A stretch of 8,161 nt of DNA from an uncultured Rhodospirillales bacterium (GTDB lineage: Bacteria > Pseudomonadota > Alphaproteobacteria > CACIAM-22H2): positions 1 through 8,161 of the forward strand of contig CALANV010000031.1 in NCBI GenBank assembly GCA_937926175.1, read 5' to 3'. The notes beneath the pieces were generated by a model. The model was not told the origin of the DNA. It made no database searches and saw nothing but the letters and a program-made list of their open reading frames with translations. Positions 1-7,226 of this stretch are shown piece by piece. The position numbers and the translations under genes are program-made. The first letter of the stretch is position 1. Every line of letters starts with the position of its first letter.

Positions 1-2194
1 TCCGGGGCACGAAAACACCCTCCCCCAGATGCGAACCGCGACCGAGCAGGATTGGACCTTTGACGGCGATGGCGAAGTCGATTTCGAGTCGCGCGCGGAT
101 GCCACCGCGCGGCCCGTCTCTCAATTCGATGACGCGCACCTCGCGCGGCGTGGGCAGGCTGCGGCGACGGCACTCGGCGACGCAGTCCGCCGCCACGAAT
201 TGGGCCGGATCCTGCCCCTTCTTCGGATGGCGCGTGGGGCGGTAGTCGGTTTGCGAGACCCAGTGGCGGGCAGCGGCCAGGAGGCCATCGTTCGATCCCG
301 AAGCCTCGACCGGCAGGAGTTCCAGTACGCCCAAAGGCCCGGCCCGCACCGTTCGGAGTCGCGAGACGACGCGCTGAAAACGCACGACGTCCTGCCGGTC
401 GGGATCGGCGCTACGGTCCGCGGCATCGGGGCGGATCACGTAGAGCCGCGCGACGCATTTGCCTTCCGCATCCATTCCGGCGGCGAGGAACACGTGTCGA
501 TGATGGCCATCGCCGGCCGGCTTGCCATCCGCTTCATGGCCCGAAAACAGCGTGCTCACCCGCCCCTGGGGGTCGAGATCACGGTCGAGCGCCATCAGCG
601 CGCGGCGCACGGCGCGCAAGACCCCTTGAGCTGCCGCAGCCGACGGTCGCTTTGCCGCCGCGATGCTGAAACAGGCGACGCGTGGCGCTTCACGGTCACG
701 AACTGGCGCCATAAGGCCGAGTCCCAGATAGCGTCCATCGCCGATGACAATCGGCCCGGTCACGGGTTCGGCGAAGACCACCTCGACATGCCGAAGACGC
801 TCCTTGGGAAAACGGATGCCGTGCGCGAAGCTCTCGGCGCGTGCGCCCTTGGCCTCGAACGGCTCGCGCTGCACTCTGATGCTGGAAATGCGGGTATCGA
901 TCCGCGCGTGACGCAGGGCGTCCATCACGGCTTTGGCCGCCGACGCGTCCATCGCCTGCCGCTCGCTGCCTGTCATCCGGCGTCGCGTTCGCAACGGATG
1001 ACGGGGCAGCGCTGCGGGCGCAACGGTCCGCCAGCGCCGGAAGGCGCCGTCTTCCGTCGCCCGGGGAATTCCATAATGCCGCAGCATGCCGCCGTTCTCG
1101 GTGGGGATCAGGATCCGGCCCGATGAAGGGTCCGTCGCCGCGTCGCGGATCTCCAGGCCGGAGAACGCCCAGTCGATATCCTCGAATCGAATCGGACAGT
1201 CCGGCGGAACCTCGATCAGCAGCCGGCGGATGGACCGCTCCGCGTGCGGATGGCCGATGGACGGCAGTGGAATGATGCGAATGCGGATGTCCTTGTCCGC
1301 TTCGCCCGCACCGCGCACGATGAAGACCCGTTCGATCAACGTTTTCTGGTCAGGAAGTGCATTGATCAGTCGCGTGACCGCGAGATCGCGCACGCGCTCG
1401 ACGAGCGCAACCGGCTCGGTGAAGGGCCAGGGCGCGAAACCCGGCTCGGATTTCGATGCTTGCGGCCCCAAGCCCCGCAGCTCATAGAGCAGGTATCTCG
1501 GCGGGCAATCGTAAGGTTTCAGCGAGAATCGGGGTCGGCGCGGCTGGGTGAAGACTTGTCGTCCGGCTTTGCCGCCTTGTTCAACCGACAGGCGTTTGCG
1601 GTGCTCCAGATGACGCTTTACGAGGCTCTCCAGCGAGCCCGCCACCGGGCAAGGCAGCGTAATTCCGCCGTTCCCATTCGACGGTCGGAACACTTGGCCA
1701 GGATGGTTCGCGAAGCGCGCTTGGGCTTCTTGCACCTCCAGAATCTCGGCGCTGGCCCAGGCCATATCGACCCCGCGCCCGAGCTGATAGAGCCGCTCGG
1801 CGATCCGGCAGATGGCCTTCGCCTGCGCTTCGGCGCCCTCGAAATGCCAACGATAAAGGAAGGGAACGCGTGCATCGAAGAGACGCGGCCTGACGAGCTT
1901 CGCGACGCGGATCTCGTTGACACGCCGAAGGTCGCAGTCGACCGCATCCAGGTCGTTGTTGGGCACGTACGTCTCGAAGCCCTGGCCGAGACGTGACGCC
2001 GGCGCCGCGATCAGCGGCGGTTCGAGCCGCTCGAGCCACGCCAACGCCTCTCGATTCTCCTCGCCGAGGGCGCTGCCCCGTGCCGCACCGGCAATCAGCG
2101 CCTGAAACAGACGCATCGGCGAAGGCGGCCAGTCGCCGACGCCGTGATAGCGCCCGTCATGATAGCGAACGGTGAGCAGCAGCGCGCGGAGCAT
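1..2194 (-). CDS. csb2: Csb2, type I-G Cas5-Cas6 fusion (GSU0054 family), 3' end outside the window
   Basis: Translating the minus strand from the ATG at 2194-2192 gives 731 codons without a stop, running off the left edge. In type I-G the Csb2 protein processes pre-crRNA and stays on the 3' end of the guide in the Cascade-like effector. Visible family signatures are the N-terminal 'VGDWPPSPMRLFQALIAG' (residues 19-36, Cas5-like part), a His-rich 'SGHEADGKPAGDGHHRH' stretch (551-567) that resembles the conserved core of the family and may hold cleavage residues, and two RAMP-like glycine-rich loops, 'GPIVIGDGRYLGLGLM' (480-495) and 'GPILLGRGSHLGEGVF' (713-728). The last loop is of the kind found close to the C-terminus of Cas6-like folds, so I infer that little is missing. 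The start lies 8 nt after the csb1 stop. The ribosome site is weak (AAGG about 20 nt upstream), so translation probably depends on coupling. The family call is firm; the catalytic residue is not established. Confidence 0.9.
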   Translation of the reverse strand, partial: MLRALLLTVRYHDGRYHGVGDWPPSPMRLFQALIAGAARGSALGEENREALAWLERLEPPLIAAPASRLGQGFETYVPNNDLDAVDCDLRRVNEIRVAKLVRPRLFDARVPFLYRWHFEGAEAQAKAICRIAERLYQLGRGVDMAWASAEILEVQEAQARFANHPGQVFRPSNGNGGITLPCPVAGSLESLVKRHLEHRKRLSVEQGGKAGRQVFTQPRRPRFSLKPYDCPPRYLLYELRGLGPQASKSEPGFAPWPFTEPVALVERVRDLAVTRLINALPDQKTLIERVFIVRGAGEADKDIRIRIIPLPSIGHPHAERSIRRLLIEVPPDCPIRFEDIDWAFSGLEIRDAATDPSSGRILIPTENGGMLRHYGIPRATEDGAFRRWRTVAPAALPRHPLRTRRRMTGSERQAMDASAAKAVMDALRHARIDTRISSIRVQREPFEAKGARAESFAHGIRFPKERLRHVEVVFAEPVTGPIVIGDGRYLGLGLMAPVRDREAPRVACFSIAAAKRPSAAAAQGVLRAVRRALMALDRDLDPQGRVSTLFSGHEADGKPAGDGHHRHVFLAAGMDAEGKCVARLYVIRPDAADRSADPDRQDVVRFQRVVSRLRTVRAGPLGVLELLPVEASGSNDGLLAAARHWVSQTDYRPTRHPKKGQDPAQFVAADCVAECRRRSLPTPREVRVIELRDGPRGGIRARLEIDFAIAVKGPILLGRGSHLGEGVFVPR

Positions 2195-2202
2195 GATCGG
2201 AC

Positions 2203-3312
2203 TTACGCGGCCTTGGTGTTCTTATTCGATCTCTTGGCGTCGGTTTTCTTATCCGATTTCTTGGCGTCCTCCTTGGCCAAGTCCTTGCTGAACGCGACTT
2301 GCCGGTTTGGCCCGACACCGAAAGCGCGTGCAGCCATTTGCGCATAGGCAAGGGCCAGTTTTTCATCGAGTTCGACCGGCGTACGTGCGCCGTTCCGTTC
2401 GACGATTGTCCATTGTCCTGGCGCATTGACCTCGGGAACGAGCAAGCAGCCCTGACGCAGAAATGGATCAGGCGGCACTGTCGCCGCGACAAGTGACAGC
2501 CCCAGGATATAACGCCGTAGTGCCGTACCGTTCTCACTCTTGAGTCGCCGCAGTGCGATGAGGTTGACCGTTACATCGCGTTCGATCCGGCCGCGCACGA
2601 AGACGCCGCCGGGCATCTTGCCGGCCGGCACGTGCACGAAGCCGCGTTGTGCAAGTGGGCTTTTCGGATCTCCTTCCTGCGATTTCTTTTCTTCGTCGCT
2701 AAATACGTCGAACTCCGCATAGTTGATTGGCGGACCATACTGCGCCGAGCGATGCAGCTCGTCGACGTCCCAGGCGCGGATCACCGACTGCACGATGCGG
2801 GGGAGCTTTGCCTGCGTCTCGCGCGAATCCCATACGCCGAATACGAGAGACGTAGGGGCGAGTTTGGCGATCGCGGTTGCATCGTCGTTATCGAGCAGTT
2901 TTCGGAAAGCATCGTACGCGGCTTGCCTCAGATCGAAACCGCTCGCCTCGTCCTTGGCGACGCAGCGGATGACGGCATCGCCCAGGCGGTGGCCGGCGTC
3001 GAATATGGTGATGGTCTTTTCGTTTCCAATAACGATCTCGATCTGCGGTACGAGCGAGGCGTACGGTTCTTCCTTGAAGATCGGCTCCATGCGGTTTGCC
3101 TGCGAACCAACGCTGTCGATGGTGACGACCTTGGTTCCGTCGGAAAGCACGTCGATGTTATAGCCAACATCAGCGTAGGTCGGCGGAAAAATGACGGCAT
3201 TCTCGCCTTCCACGGGTACGAGCTTCTGTTTCAGATGAAGCGCGACGGGGCCCTGCAAGTCGTCGGCCCAGGAGTTGATGAGATCGTGCGAGAGCTTCTG
3301 TCGTTCGGTCAT
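2203..3312 (-). CDS. csb1: Csb1, type I-G Cas7 backbone subunit (GSU0053 family)
   Basis: This 369-residue protein is the RAMP-fold Cas7 of type I-G, which polymerises along the crRNA to form the effector backbone. Recognisable signatures are 'IDSVGSQANRME' (residues 65-76), 'FGVWDSR' (158-164) followed by 'RAWDVDELHRSAQYGP' (179-194), and the glycine-containing 'YILGLSLVAAT' (268-278). I chose the ATG at 3312-3310 over an in-frame start 60 nt upstream because it has AGGAA 8 nt before it (3321-3325), forms an ATGA overlap with the csb3 stop, and the 20 extra residues look like csb3 antiframe sequence. The C-terminus is odd: after about residue 342 comes a 27-residue lysine-rich tail that contains an imperfect 9-codon tandem duplication. 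Two sampled 60-base stretches of the gene are only 48-53 % GC against 73-75 % in cas3. Confidence 0.93.
   Translation of the reverse strand: MTERQKLSHDLINSWADDLQGPVALHLKQKLVPVEGENAVIFPPTYADVGYNIDVLSDGTKVVTIDSVGSQANRMEPIFKEEPYASLVPQIEIVIGNEKTITIFDAGHRLGDAVIRCVAKDEASGFDLRQAAYDAFRKLLDNDDATAIAKLAPTSLVFGVWDSRETQAKLPRIVQSVIRAWDVDELHRSAQYGPPINYAEFDVFSDEEKKSQEGDPKSPLAQRGFVHVPAGKMPGGVFVRGRIERDVTVNLIALRRLKSENGTALRRYILGLSLVAATVPPDPFLRQGCLLVPEVNAPGQWTIVERNGARTPVELDEKLALAYAQMAARAFGVGPNRQVAFSKDLAKEDAKKSDKKTDAKRSNKNTKAA
2215..2268 (-). repeat. Imperfect tandem duplication of 27 nt in the csb1 tail
   Basis: Two adjacent 27-nt units, 2268-2242 and 2241-2215, read on the minus strand, agree at 24 of 27 positions. 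They encode DAKKSDKKT and DAKRSNKNT. The phase is exactly nine codons, so the reading frame is kept. They lie in the lysine-rich tail of Csb1, just before its last three residues and the stop. All three mismatches change an amino acid (K to R, D to N, K to N). Confidence 0.85.
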
Positions 3313-4190
3313 GATTTCGGTTCCTCTACAACATCGACAATGCAGCGCGCCTGGTTTTCCTGACCCGGCCAACCGAGCCGCATCCGAAAGATTCGTTGTG
3401 GGAATGGAAGCCTCCCGCAGCCAAGGGCGGCGCGAAGCAGCATTGGGCTCAACAATTGGTTCGGTGCCGGAGCCTCGATGACGCCGTACCGGTATTCGAG
3501 CTTGTGAACTCTCTCCGGTCTGGCATTGGAAAGGCCGATCGCCGCCATGATCTCGACGACGGGGAATCCCAGCATGGTCAGATCGTCGTGTTCATTGGGT
3601 GAGAATCCGACATCGATCGCGATGTAGTCCCGGCGCCAGTCGAACCGAAAACTGCTGCTTTGCGGCGCGGAGAGTGAGAACGGCGCCGCGACGGCATCCT
3701 TCAGACGATCGCGCACGAGGTCCAGCGCATCGCGCAACAATGCCGCTCCCGGATACCCTGATGCGCCGGCCCAGAATTTGACGTTGTCGCGCGTCGTCGC
3801 GTCGCCCCAGTGATCGATTTGAATGAATCGCTTTCCCGGGACGATGAGGCGCGCCGGGAGCGTTGCCGGGCTAGGGGGATCAGGGAAAGGATAGGGCTCT
3901 CCCTTCTCCGCAAGCTCCAAGCGCACTTTCCACTTTGCGGTACTTTGCCGAGATGCTGCCGGTGCGACGGCCTTCACCTCGGCCTCTGCCAGAAACGCCA
4001 GCACGGCAGCCACCGGATTCTCGCCGCCGGCAGCTTGCAGACGGAATTTTGCGCCCTCCCGCTCCTGCATTGACCAGTCGAAGCCGCCCTTTGCATCGCC
4101 AAGCAGAATTTCGGCGGCCTCCAAAAAACCGAGACAGGCGAAAACCTGCCCGGGGTTGAAGAGATCCACGGGAATTTCAGCCTCAGCCAT
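3309..4190 (-). CDS. csb3: Csb3/Cas8u2, small large-subunit-like protein of type I-G (GSU0052 family)
   Basis: This 293-residue protein occupies the slot between cas3 and csb1, as GSU0052 does in Geobacter. I recognise the family from 'IPVDLFNPGQVFACLGFLEA' (residues 6-25), the Trp-centred 'IDHWGD...KFWAGASGYPG' region (125-148), 'SSFRFDWRRDYIAIDVGFSP' (179-198) and 'FPVVEIMAAIGLSNARPERV' (209-228). The family is classed with Cas8; in the effector such a subunit contacts target DNA and Cas3, but its exact role in this branch is inferred. It has no membrane segments or signal peptide. At 293 residues it is short for a Cas8. The ATG at 4190-4188 overlaps the cas3 3' end by 8 nt, with GAGGG 10 nt upstream (4201-4205). 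The stop overlaps the csb1 start as ATGA. Naming differs between sources (csb3, cas8u2, cas8c-like GSU0052). Confidence 0.85.
   Translation of the reverse strand: MAEAEIPVDLFNPGQVFACLGFLEAAEILLGDAKGGFDWSMQEREGAKFRLQAAGGENPVAAVLAFLAEAEVKAVAPAASRQSTAKWKVRLELAEKGEPYPFPDPPSPATLPARLIVPGKRFIQIDHWGDATTRDNVKFWAGASGYPGAALLRDALDLVRDRLKDAVAAPFSLSAPQSSSFRFDWRRDYIAIDVGFSPNEHDDLTMLGFPVVEIMAAIGLSNARPERVHKLEYRYGVIEAPAPNQLLSPMLLRAALGCGRLPFPQRIFRMRLGWPGQENQARCIVDVVEEPKS
3321..3325 (-). promoter_or_regulatory. Ribosome binding site of csb1
   Basis: AGGAA on the minus strand lies 8 nt before the ATG at 3312. It is inside the 3' end of csb3 and decides the csb1 start in favour of the ATGA overlap rather than the longer in-frame ORF. 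Confidence 0.7.
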
Positions 4191-6933
4191 CGGATGGTTT
4201 CCCTCGGCCTGCTTCCTCAGTTATCCCGTCGCGGTGTCTTGCATCGTTCCTGCGCGAGGCTTGCTGATCCGCGGCGCGCAGCAGCGCCTCGAGCCAAGCG
4301 AGCCCCCAGGGCCCCCACCGTTCCTGCAGCCGGGCGAATCGCAGGGCGACATCGCGCGCCCGCGCCTCCAGCACGGAAGGCGGCGCGTCCTCGCAACCCT
4401 CCGTTTCAATGACGGGCCGCGCACGGCCGTGATGGGCGGCGATCAGGTGGAGGACCAAGTCCTGAAGTTCGGGGTCGAGTTTTTGGAACTGCTCGTCCTC
4501 TTCCGCATACCGCAGCGAGCCGAACTCATGACGGTAGCGACCGAGGGCGTGAGGATTGAAGGGCCCCCTGGTCTTCGCATAGATCACGCCGTCATCGGGG
4601 GCATTGAACGCCCGCTGCCAGCGCGAAGCCCGCTTGCCCTCGTCGTGCAGACGCGCGGCGACCTCGAGGGCCCTGGCCAGGTCGCCGCGAAGCCGCAGCG
4701 TGCGTGCGAGAGCGGCCGCCTGTTCCGCCGTCCAGCACTGGTGCTCGGCGAGGCTTTGCGCGTTCGAGATGGATCGCTCTTCCTCTCCGGTCACTGCCTC
4801 CTTCCATTTTTCGACGACGAGCTGACGTACAGGTTCGCCCTCGTCGTCGCGCTCGATCGCGAGAAGGAAGGTTGGATGCCAATTGGCCGTTTCCGCCCGC
4901 TCCTCGTCCGCCGTTGCCGGGCGCACGCGGAAGCCCGCGACCGGCTCGCCATCCTCGTCAATCAACCAGCCCTCGCCGATATCCGCGACCCGCGGCGGGC
5001 CATCTTCTTCGGCGTTGAGCAGGCCATCGCGCAAGCCCGCCATGCGCGCATCGACGATGAGGGTCACATCCGCGAGGTCTCGTTCGAGCGTCTTCCGGAA
5101 TGGCGTCCTGGCCCCGGGTGGAAGCAGATCCTTGAGGCGGTATGTCCTGAGAAATTGCCCGTCCCGTCCAAGCGCGATCGCGGCGACGTCATCCCTTCCA
5201 AGAGGGTAGGCCTCGCCCGCCGGCGCCGGGAGATCCGCTTGCCTGCGCGTTCCCTGCTCGGCGCCCAGCAATGCCGTTGCGCGCGCGATCAGCCATTCCG
5301 CAACGCGCCAGGTCTCCGTCTCGAGCTTTTCGCTGAGATGGGGGAAGGCTGCCTCGAAGAAGCCTTCGATCTCCCTGGGGGATGCATCGTCACCGTTGGC
5401 GCGCACCGGCAGGTACTTGCGCCACACGACCACGGTTTGCGGCTTGTCGTCGACCCAGCCTCTGAGCCACGGTCCGACCTCCGGTCGTCCCGTATGCTGC
5501 GCCAGCGAGGTCATCGACCAGGCATCGACGAGCGCGCGGCTGAGCGCCGGGCGAAGCGGCTCCGGCGTGGACGCGGCGTCGATCAGCGACGGATTGCTCG
5601 CCTTGAGCCTCGTCAAGGCTTCGGGGCTTGCATCGCGCCATTCTTCCTTGTCCGGCGGAAGCGCCTCGATCGCTTCCCGCCACTTCTGCTTGGCCTCGAG
5701 ATCGACCTCGTCCGTGGCCTCGTCCGCTGCCCCGGACCGGGCAGGCGTAGGTGGCACGGCGAGGACGATGATTCTCGCCTCGCGTCCTGCGCCGCCCCGC
5801 CGGTTGACGCGCCCGAGGCGCTGGATCATGCGATCGATGGGTACGAGGTCGCAGACCATGTGATCGGCATCGAGGTCGACGCCGACTTCGCCGGCGGAAG
5901 TCGCGACCAGGAACGCAGGTTTGTCGAGTTCCACCTCGCTTCCGGCGAGAAAGCCAAGTTCCTCCAATCTTTTCTTCGCGTCCTCTCGCTCCTTGACGCG
6001 TCGCGCGCCGACGAAGAGCTCGACATGCGCCTTTCCCTTTGCCCGCCTGTCGAGTTCCGTCTTCGTTTTTTCGGCGACGTCGCGCTTGTCGCAGTAGACG
6101 ATGCATCGGATTGCCTTCGCGCCCTTGCCCGAAAGCTGCCAGGCGTGTTCGGCAAGCGACGATGCCAAGGCCTTGGCATCGCCGGTCGCCTCGAGTCGCA
6201 GGCGCTTGCGTGCTTTCAGCCGCTTCTCGACTTCCTCGTCGGCATAGTCCTCGGGCACAAGCCGGAAAACCGTTCGCCCGTCGTTGCCTGCGTCGGCGCG
6301 ACCCGTGGCGGACAGGGACATCAGGCGGAACGGCGGCACGATTTCCCGCGCCGCCGGATCGCGGGGCCCGAACTCTTTGGCGTCGTTCTGGATCCGCTCG
6401 AGAAGCCGCTCGAACGGCGGCACCAGATGCGCCTCGTCCAGCACCACGAGCGTATCGGCCCCCAGCAATCCCGCATGATAGGGACGCATGCCGCGCGTCA
6501 CGCCATAGCCGGAAAAGAGCAGGCGCGACCCGATCATGTCGACGGTACCGACGATGATCGCGGGCGCGGCCGGGTCCTCCAGCCACTCCTTGTTGTCGAC
6601 GTGCTGTCCGCGTAGCGTGCTGACGCGTAAGGTCATGTCGCCCGATTTCCGCTTGATCTCGTCGGCGACCGTGGTCGCCTGATCGACCACCGCACGTCGG
6701 TCGACCACGTAGACAAGGCGCCGAGGCAGCGAAGCGCCCGCCGTCAGGGCCAGGTACCAGATCGCAATCACCGAGGTCTTGCCGAGGCCGGTCGGCAGAT
6801 CGAGCGCCGTGGGGATATCGCCTTTGAGGAAGTGTTCGAGATAGAGCCGCTGCTGCCAACGGAAAGGCGTATGCCCGGTCAGCGCCGCGAAATTCTTGCG
6901 GAAGCGGTCGGTTGCCCCGTCAGTCGCCTGCAT
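4183..6933 (-). CDS. cas3: Cas3 helicase-nuclease, type I-G, with C-terminal HD domain
   Basis: This 916-residue protein unwinds and degrades DNA once the crRNA complex has bound its target. The N-terminal part is a superfamily 2 helicase: Walker A 'LPTGLGKTS' (residues 46-54), DEAH box 'LDEAH' (165-169), motif III 'SLSATG' (206-211), the motif V region 'ATSAGEVGVDLDADH' (344-358) and motif VI 'QRLGRVNRRG' (371-380). The HD nuclease is at the C-terminus: H731, H763-D764 in 'ARLHDEGK', H802, H834-H835 in 'IAAHHGRARP', and D889, so all expected metal ligands are present. HD after helicase is the reverse of most Cas3 proteins and is typical of type I-G. Residues of about 395-725 form a linker region whose fold I do not recognise. 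The ATG at 6933 is the first start after in-frame stops and has GGGAG 6 nt upstream. It is the first gene of the cas operon and overlaps csb3 by 8 nt. Confidence 0.95.
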   Translation of the reverse strand: MQATDGATDRFRKNFAALTGHTPFRWQQRLYLEHFLKGDIPTALDLPTGLGKTSVIAIWYLALTAGASLPRRLVYVVDRRAVVDQATTVADEIKRKSGDMTLRVSTLRGQHVDNKEWLEDPAAPAIIVGTVDMIGSRLLFSGYGVTRGMRPYHAGLLGADTLVVLDEAHLVPPFERLLERIQNDAKEFGPRDPAAREIVPPFRLMSLSATGRADAGNDGRTVFRLVPEDYADEEVEKRLKARKRLRLEATGDAKALASSLAEHAWQLSGKGAKAIRCIVYCDKRDVAEKTKTELDRRAKGKAHVELFVGARRVKEREDAKKRLEELGFLAGSEVELDKPAFLVATSAGEVGVDLDADHMVCDLVPIDRMIQRLGRVNRRGGAGREARIIVLAVPPTPARSGAADEATDEVDLEAKQKWREAIEALPPDKEEWRDASPEALTRLKASNPSLIDAASTPEPLRPALSRALVDAWSMTSLAQHTGRPEVGPWLRGWVDDKPQTVVVWRKYLPVRANGDDASPREIEGFFEAAFPHLSEKLETETWRVAEWLIARATALLGAEQGTRRQADLPAPAGEAYPLGRDDVAAIALGRDGQFLRTYRLKDLLPPGARTPFRKTLERDLADVTLIVDARMAGLRDGLLNAEEDGPPRVADIGEGWLIDEDGEPVAGFRVRPATADEERAETANWHPTFLLAIERDDEGEPVRQLVVEKWKEAVTGEEERSISNAQSLAEHQCWTAEQAAALARTLRLRGDLARALEVAARLHDEGKRASRWQRAFNAPDDGVIYAKTRGPFNPHALGRYRHEFGSLRYAEEDEQFQKLDPELQDLVLHLIAAHHGRARPVIETEGCEDAPPSVLEARARDVALRFARLQERWGPWGLAWLEALLRAADQQASRRNDARHRDGITEEAGRGKPSDG

Positions 6934-6939
6934 GCGCCG

Positions 6940-6944
6940 CTCCC
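6940..6944 (-). promoter_or_regulatory. Ribosome binding site of cas3
   Basis: GGGAG on the minus strand, 6 nt before the cas3 ATG. In-frame stop codons lie a little further upstream (TGA at 7011-7009, then a TAA and a TGA), so no longer Cas3 is possible. Confidence 0.6.
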
Positions 6945-7175
6945 AACGACGGCCCGGTCGCGGTCAGGACCGTTACCGTTTCCCCGAAGCCACCAGAAAC
7001 CCGCAATGTCACCAGCCGCGTGCAGCGCGCCAGCCGGATCTTATCGAGGCGAACGCGCCCGAACCCGAGAAGAAGTCTTCGAACGCCACGGACATTCCCC
7101 GCCCTTCCGTCCGCGGTCTTTCTCGCAGTACCGCCCCTGAAGGTGGGGCGAGCCGCGGCCGCTTTCTTATGAAAC

Positions 7176-7183
7176 ATAATATA
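7176..7183 (-). promoter_or_regulatory. Possible -10 element of a cas operon promoter
   Basis: On the minus strand the AT-rich block reads TATATTAT, which contains TATTAT and TATATT, each close to TATAAT. It faces cas3 and would leave a leader of about 240 nt. No matching -35 lies 16-18 bp upstream; a good TTGACC exists at 7219-7214 but is about 30 bp away. This is a weak call. Confidence 0.2.
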
Positions 7184-7195
7184 GCATCGCTCACC

Positions 7196-7222
7196 GGCCT
7201 TGCATATGTAACGGTCAAGGCC
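7196..7222. repeat. Inverted repeat, 7-bp perfect arms and 13-nt loop
   Basis: GGCCTTG (7196-7202) and CAAGGCC (7216-7222) are exact reverse complements around a 13-nt AT-richer spacer that contains CATATG. It lies 34 nt beyond the transposase stop and 4 nt outside the probable insertion-sequence end. There is no T-tract on either side, so an intrinsic terminator is not well supported. It could be an operator near the cas promoter or a chance dyad. Confidence 0.4.
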
Positions 7223-7226
7223 TCAC

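Larger units (their letters stand above)
6934..7226. other. Intergenic region upstream of cas3, no convincing gene
   Basis: These 293 bases separate cas3 from the probable insertion-sequence end. The region holds an inverted repeat (7196-7222), an AT-rich block (about 7164-7190) in otherwise GC-rich DNA, and several overlapping short minus-strand ORFs in two frames, none with a recognisable product. One of them (7177-6920, 85 codons, arginine-rich) overlaps the cas3 start by 14 nt. A promoter and leader for the cas operon would be expected here, but I cannot find a -35/-10 pair at proper spacing. I see no CRISPR repeats in it. Confidence 0.5.

Noticed and set aside
29..1996. Plus-strand frames of 365 codons (29-1126) and 250 codons (1244-1996)
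   Set aside because: Both are antisense to csb2, which reads continuously on the minus strand with family motifs along its length.
2632..3363. 243-codon plus-strand frame
   Set aside because: Antisense to csb1 and without recognisable motifs.
3313..3372. Longer Csb1 with 20 extra N-terminal residues from the ATG at 3372
   Set aside because: The ATG at 3312 has a good ribosome site and an ATGA overlap with csb3, and matches the expected family N-terminus better.
4156..6615. 819-codon open frame on the plus strand
   Set aside because: It is exactly antisense to cas3, which has a full set of helicase and HD motifs. Long antisense frames are common in GC-rich genes, and its product shows no recognisable motif.
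6961..6972. Short palindrome CGGTCAGGACCG upstream of cas3
   Set aside because: Arms of only 5 bp with a 2-nt centre are expected by chance in DNA of this composition.
7191..7219. Sigma-70 promoter with TTGACC as -35
   Set aside because: At 17-18 bp spacing the -10 position reads CGGTGA or GGTGAG, which is not a plausible -10.
7196..7222. Intrinsic terminator of the transposase gene
   Set aside because: The hairpin arms are short, the loop is 13 nt, and no T-tract follows on the minus strand.
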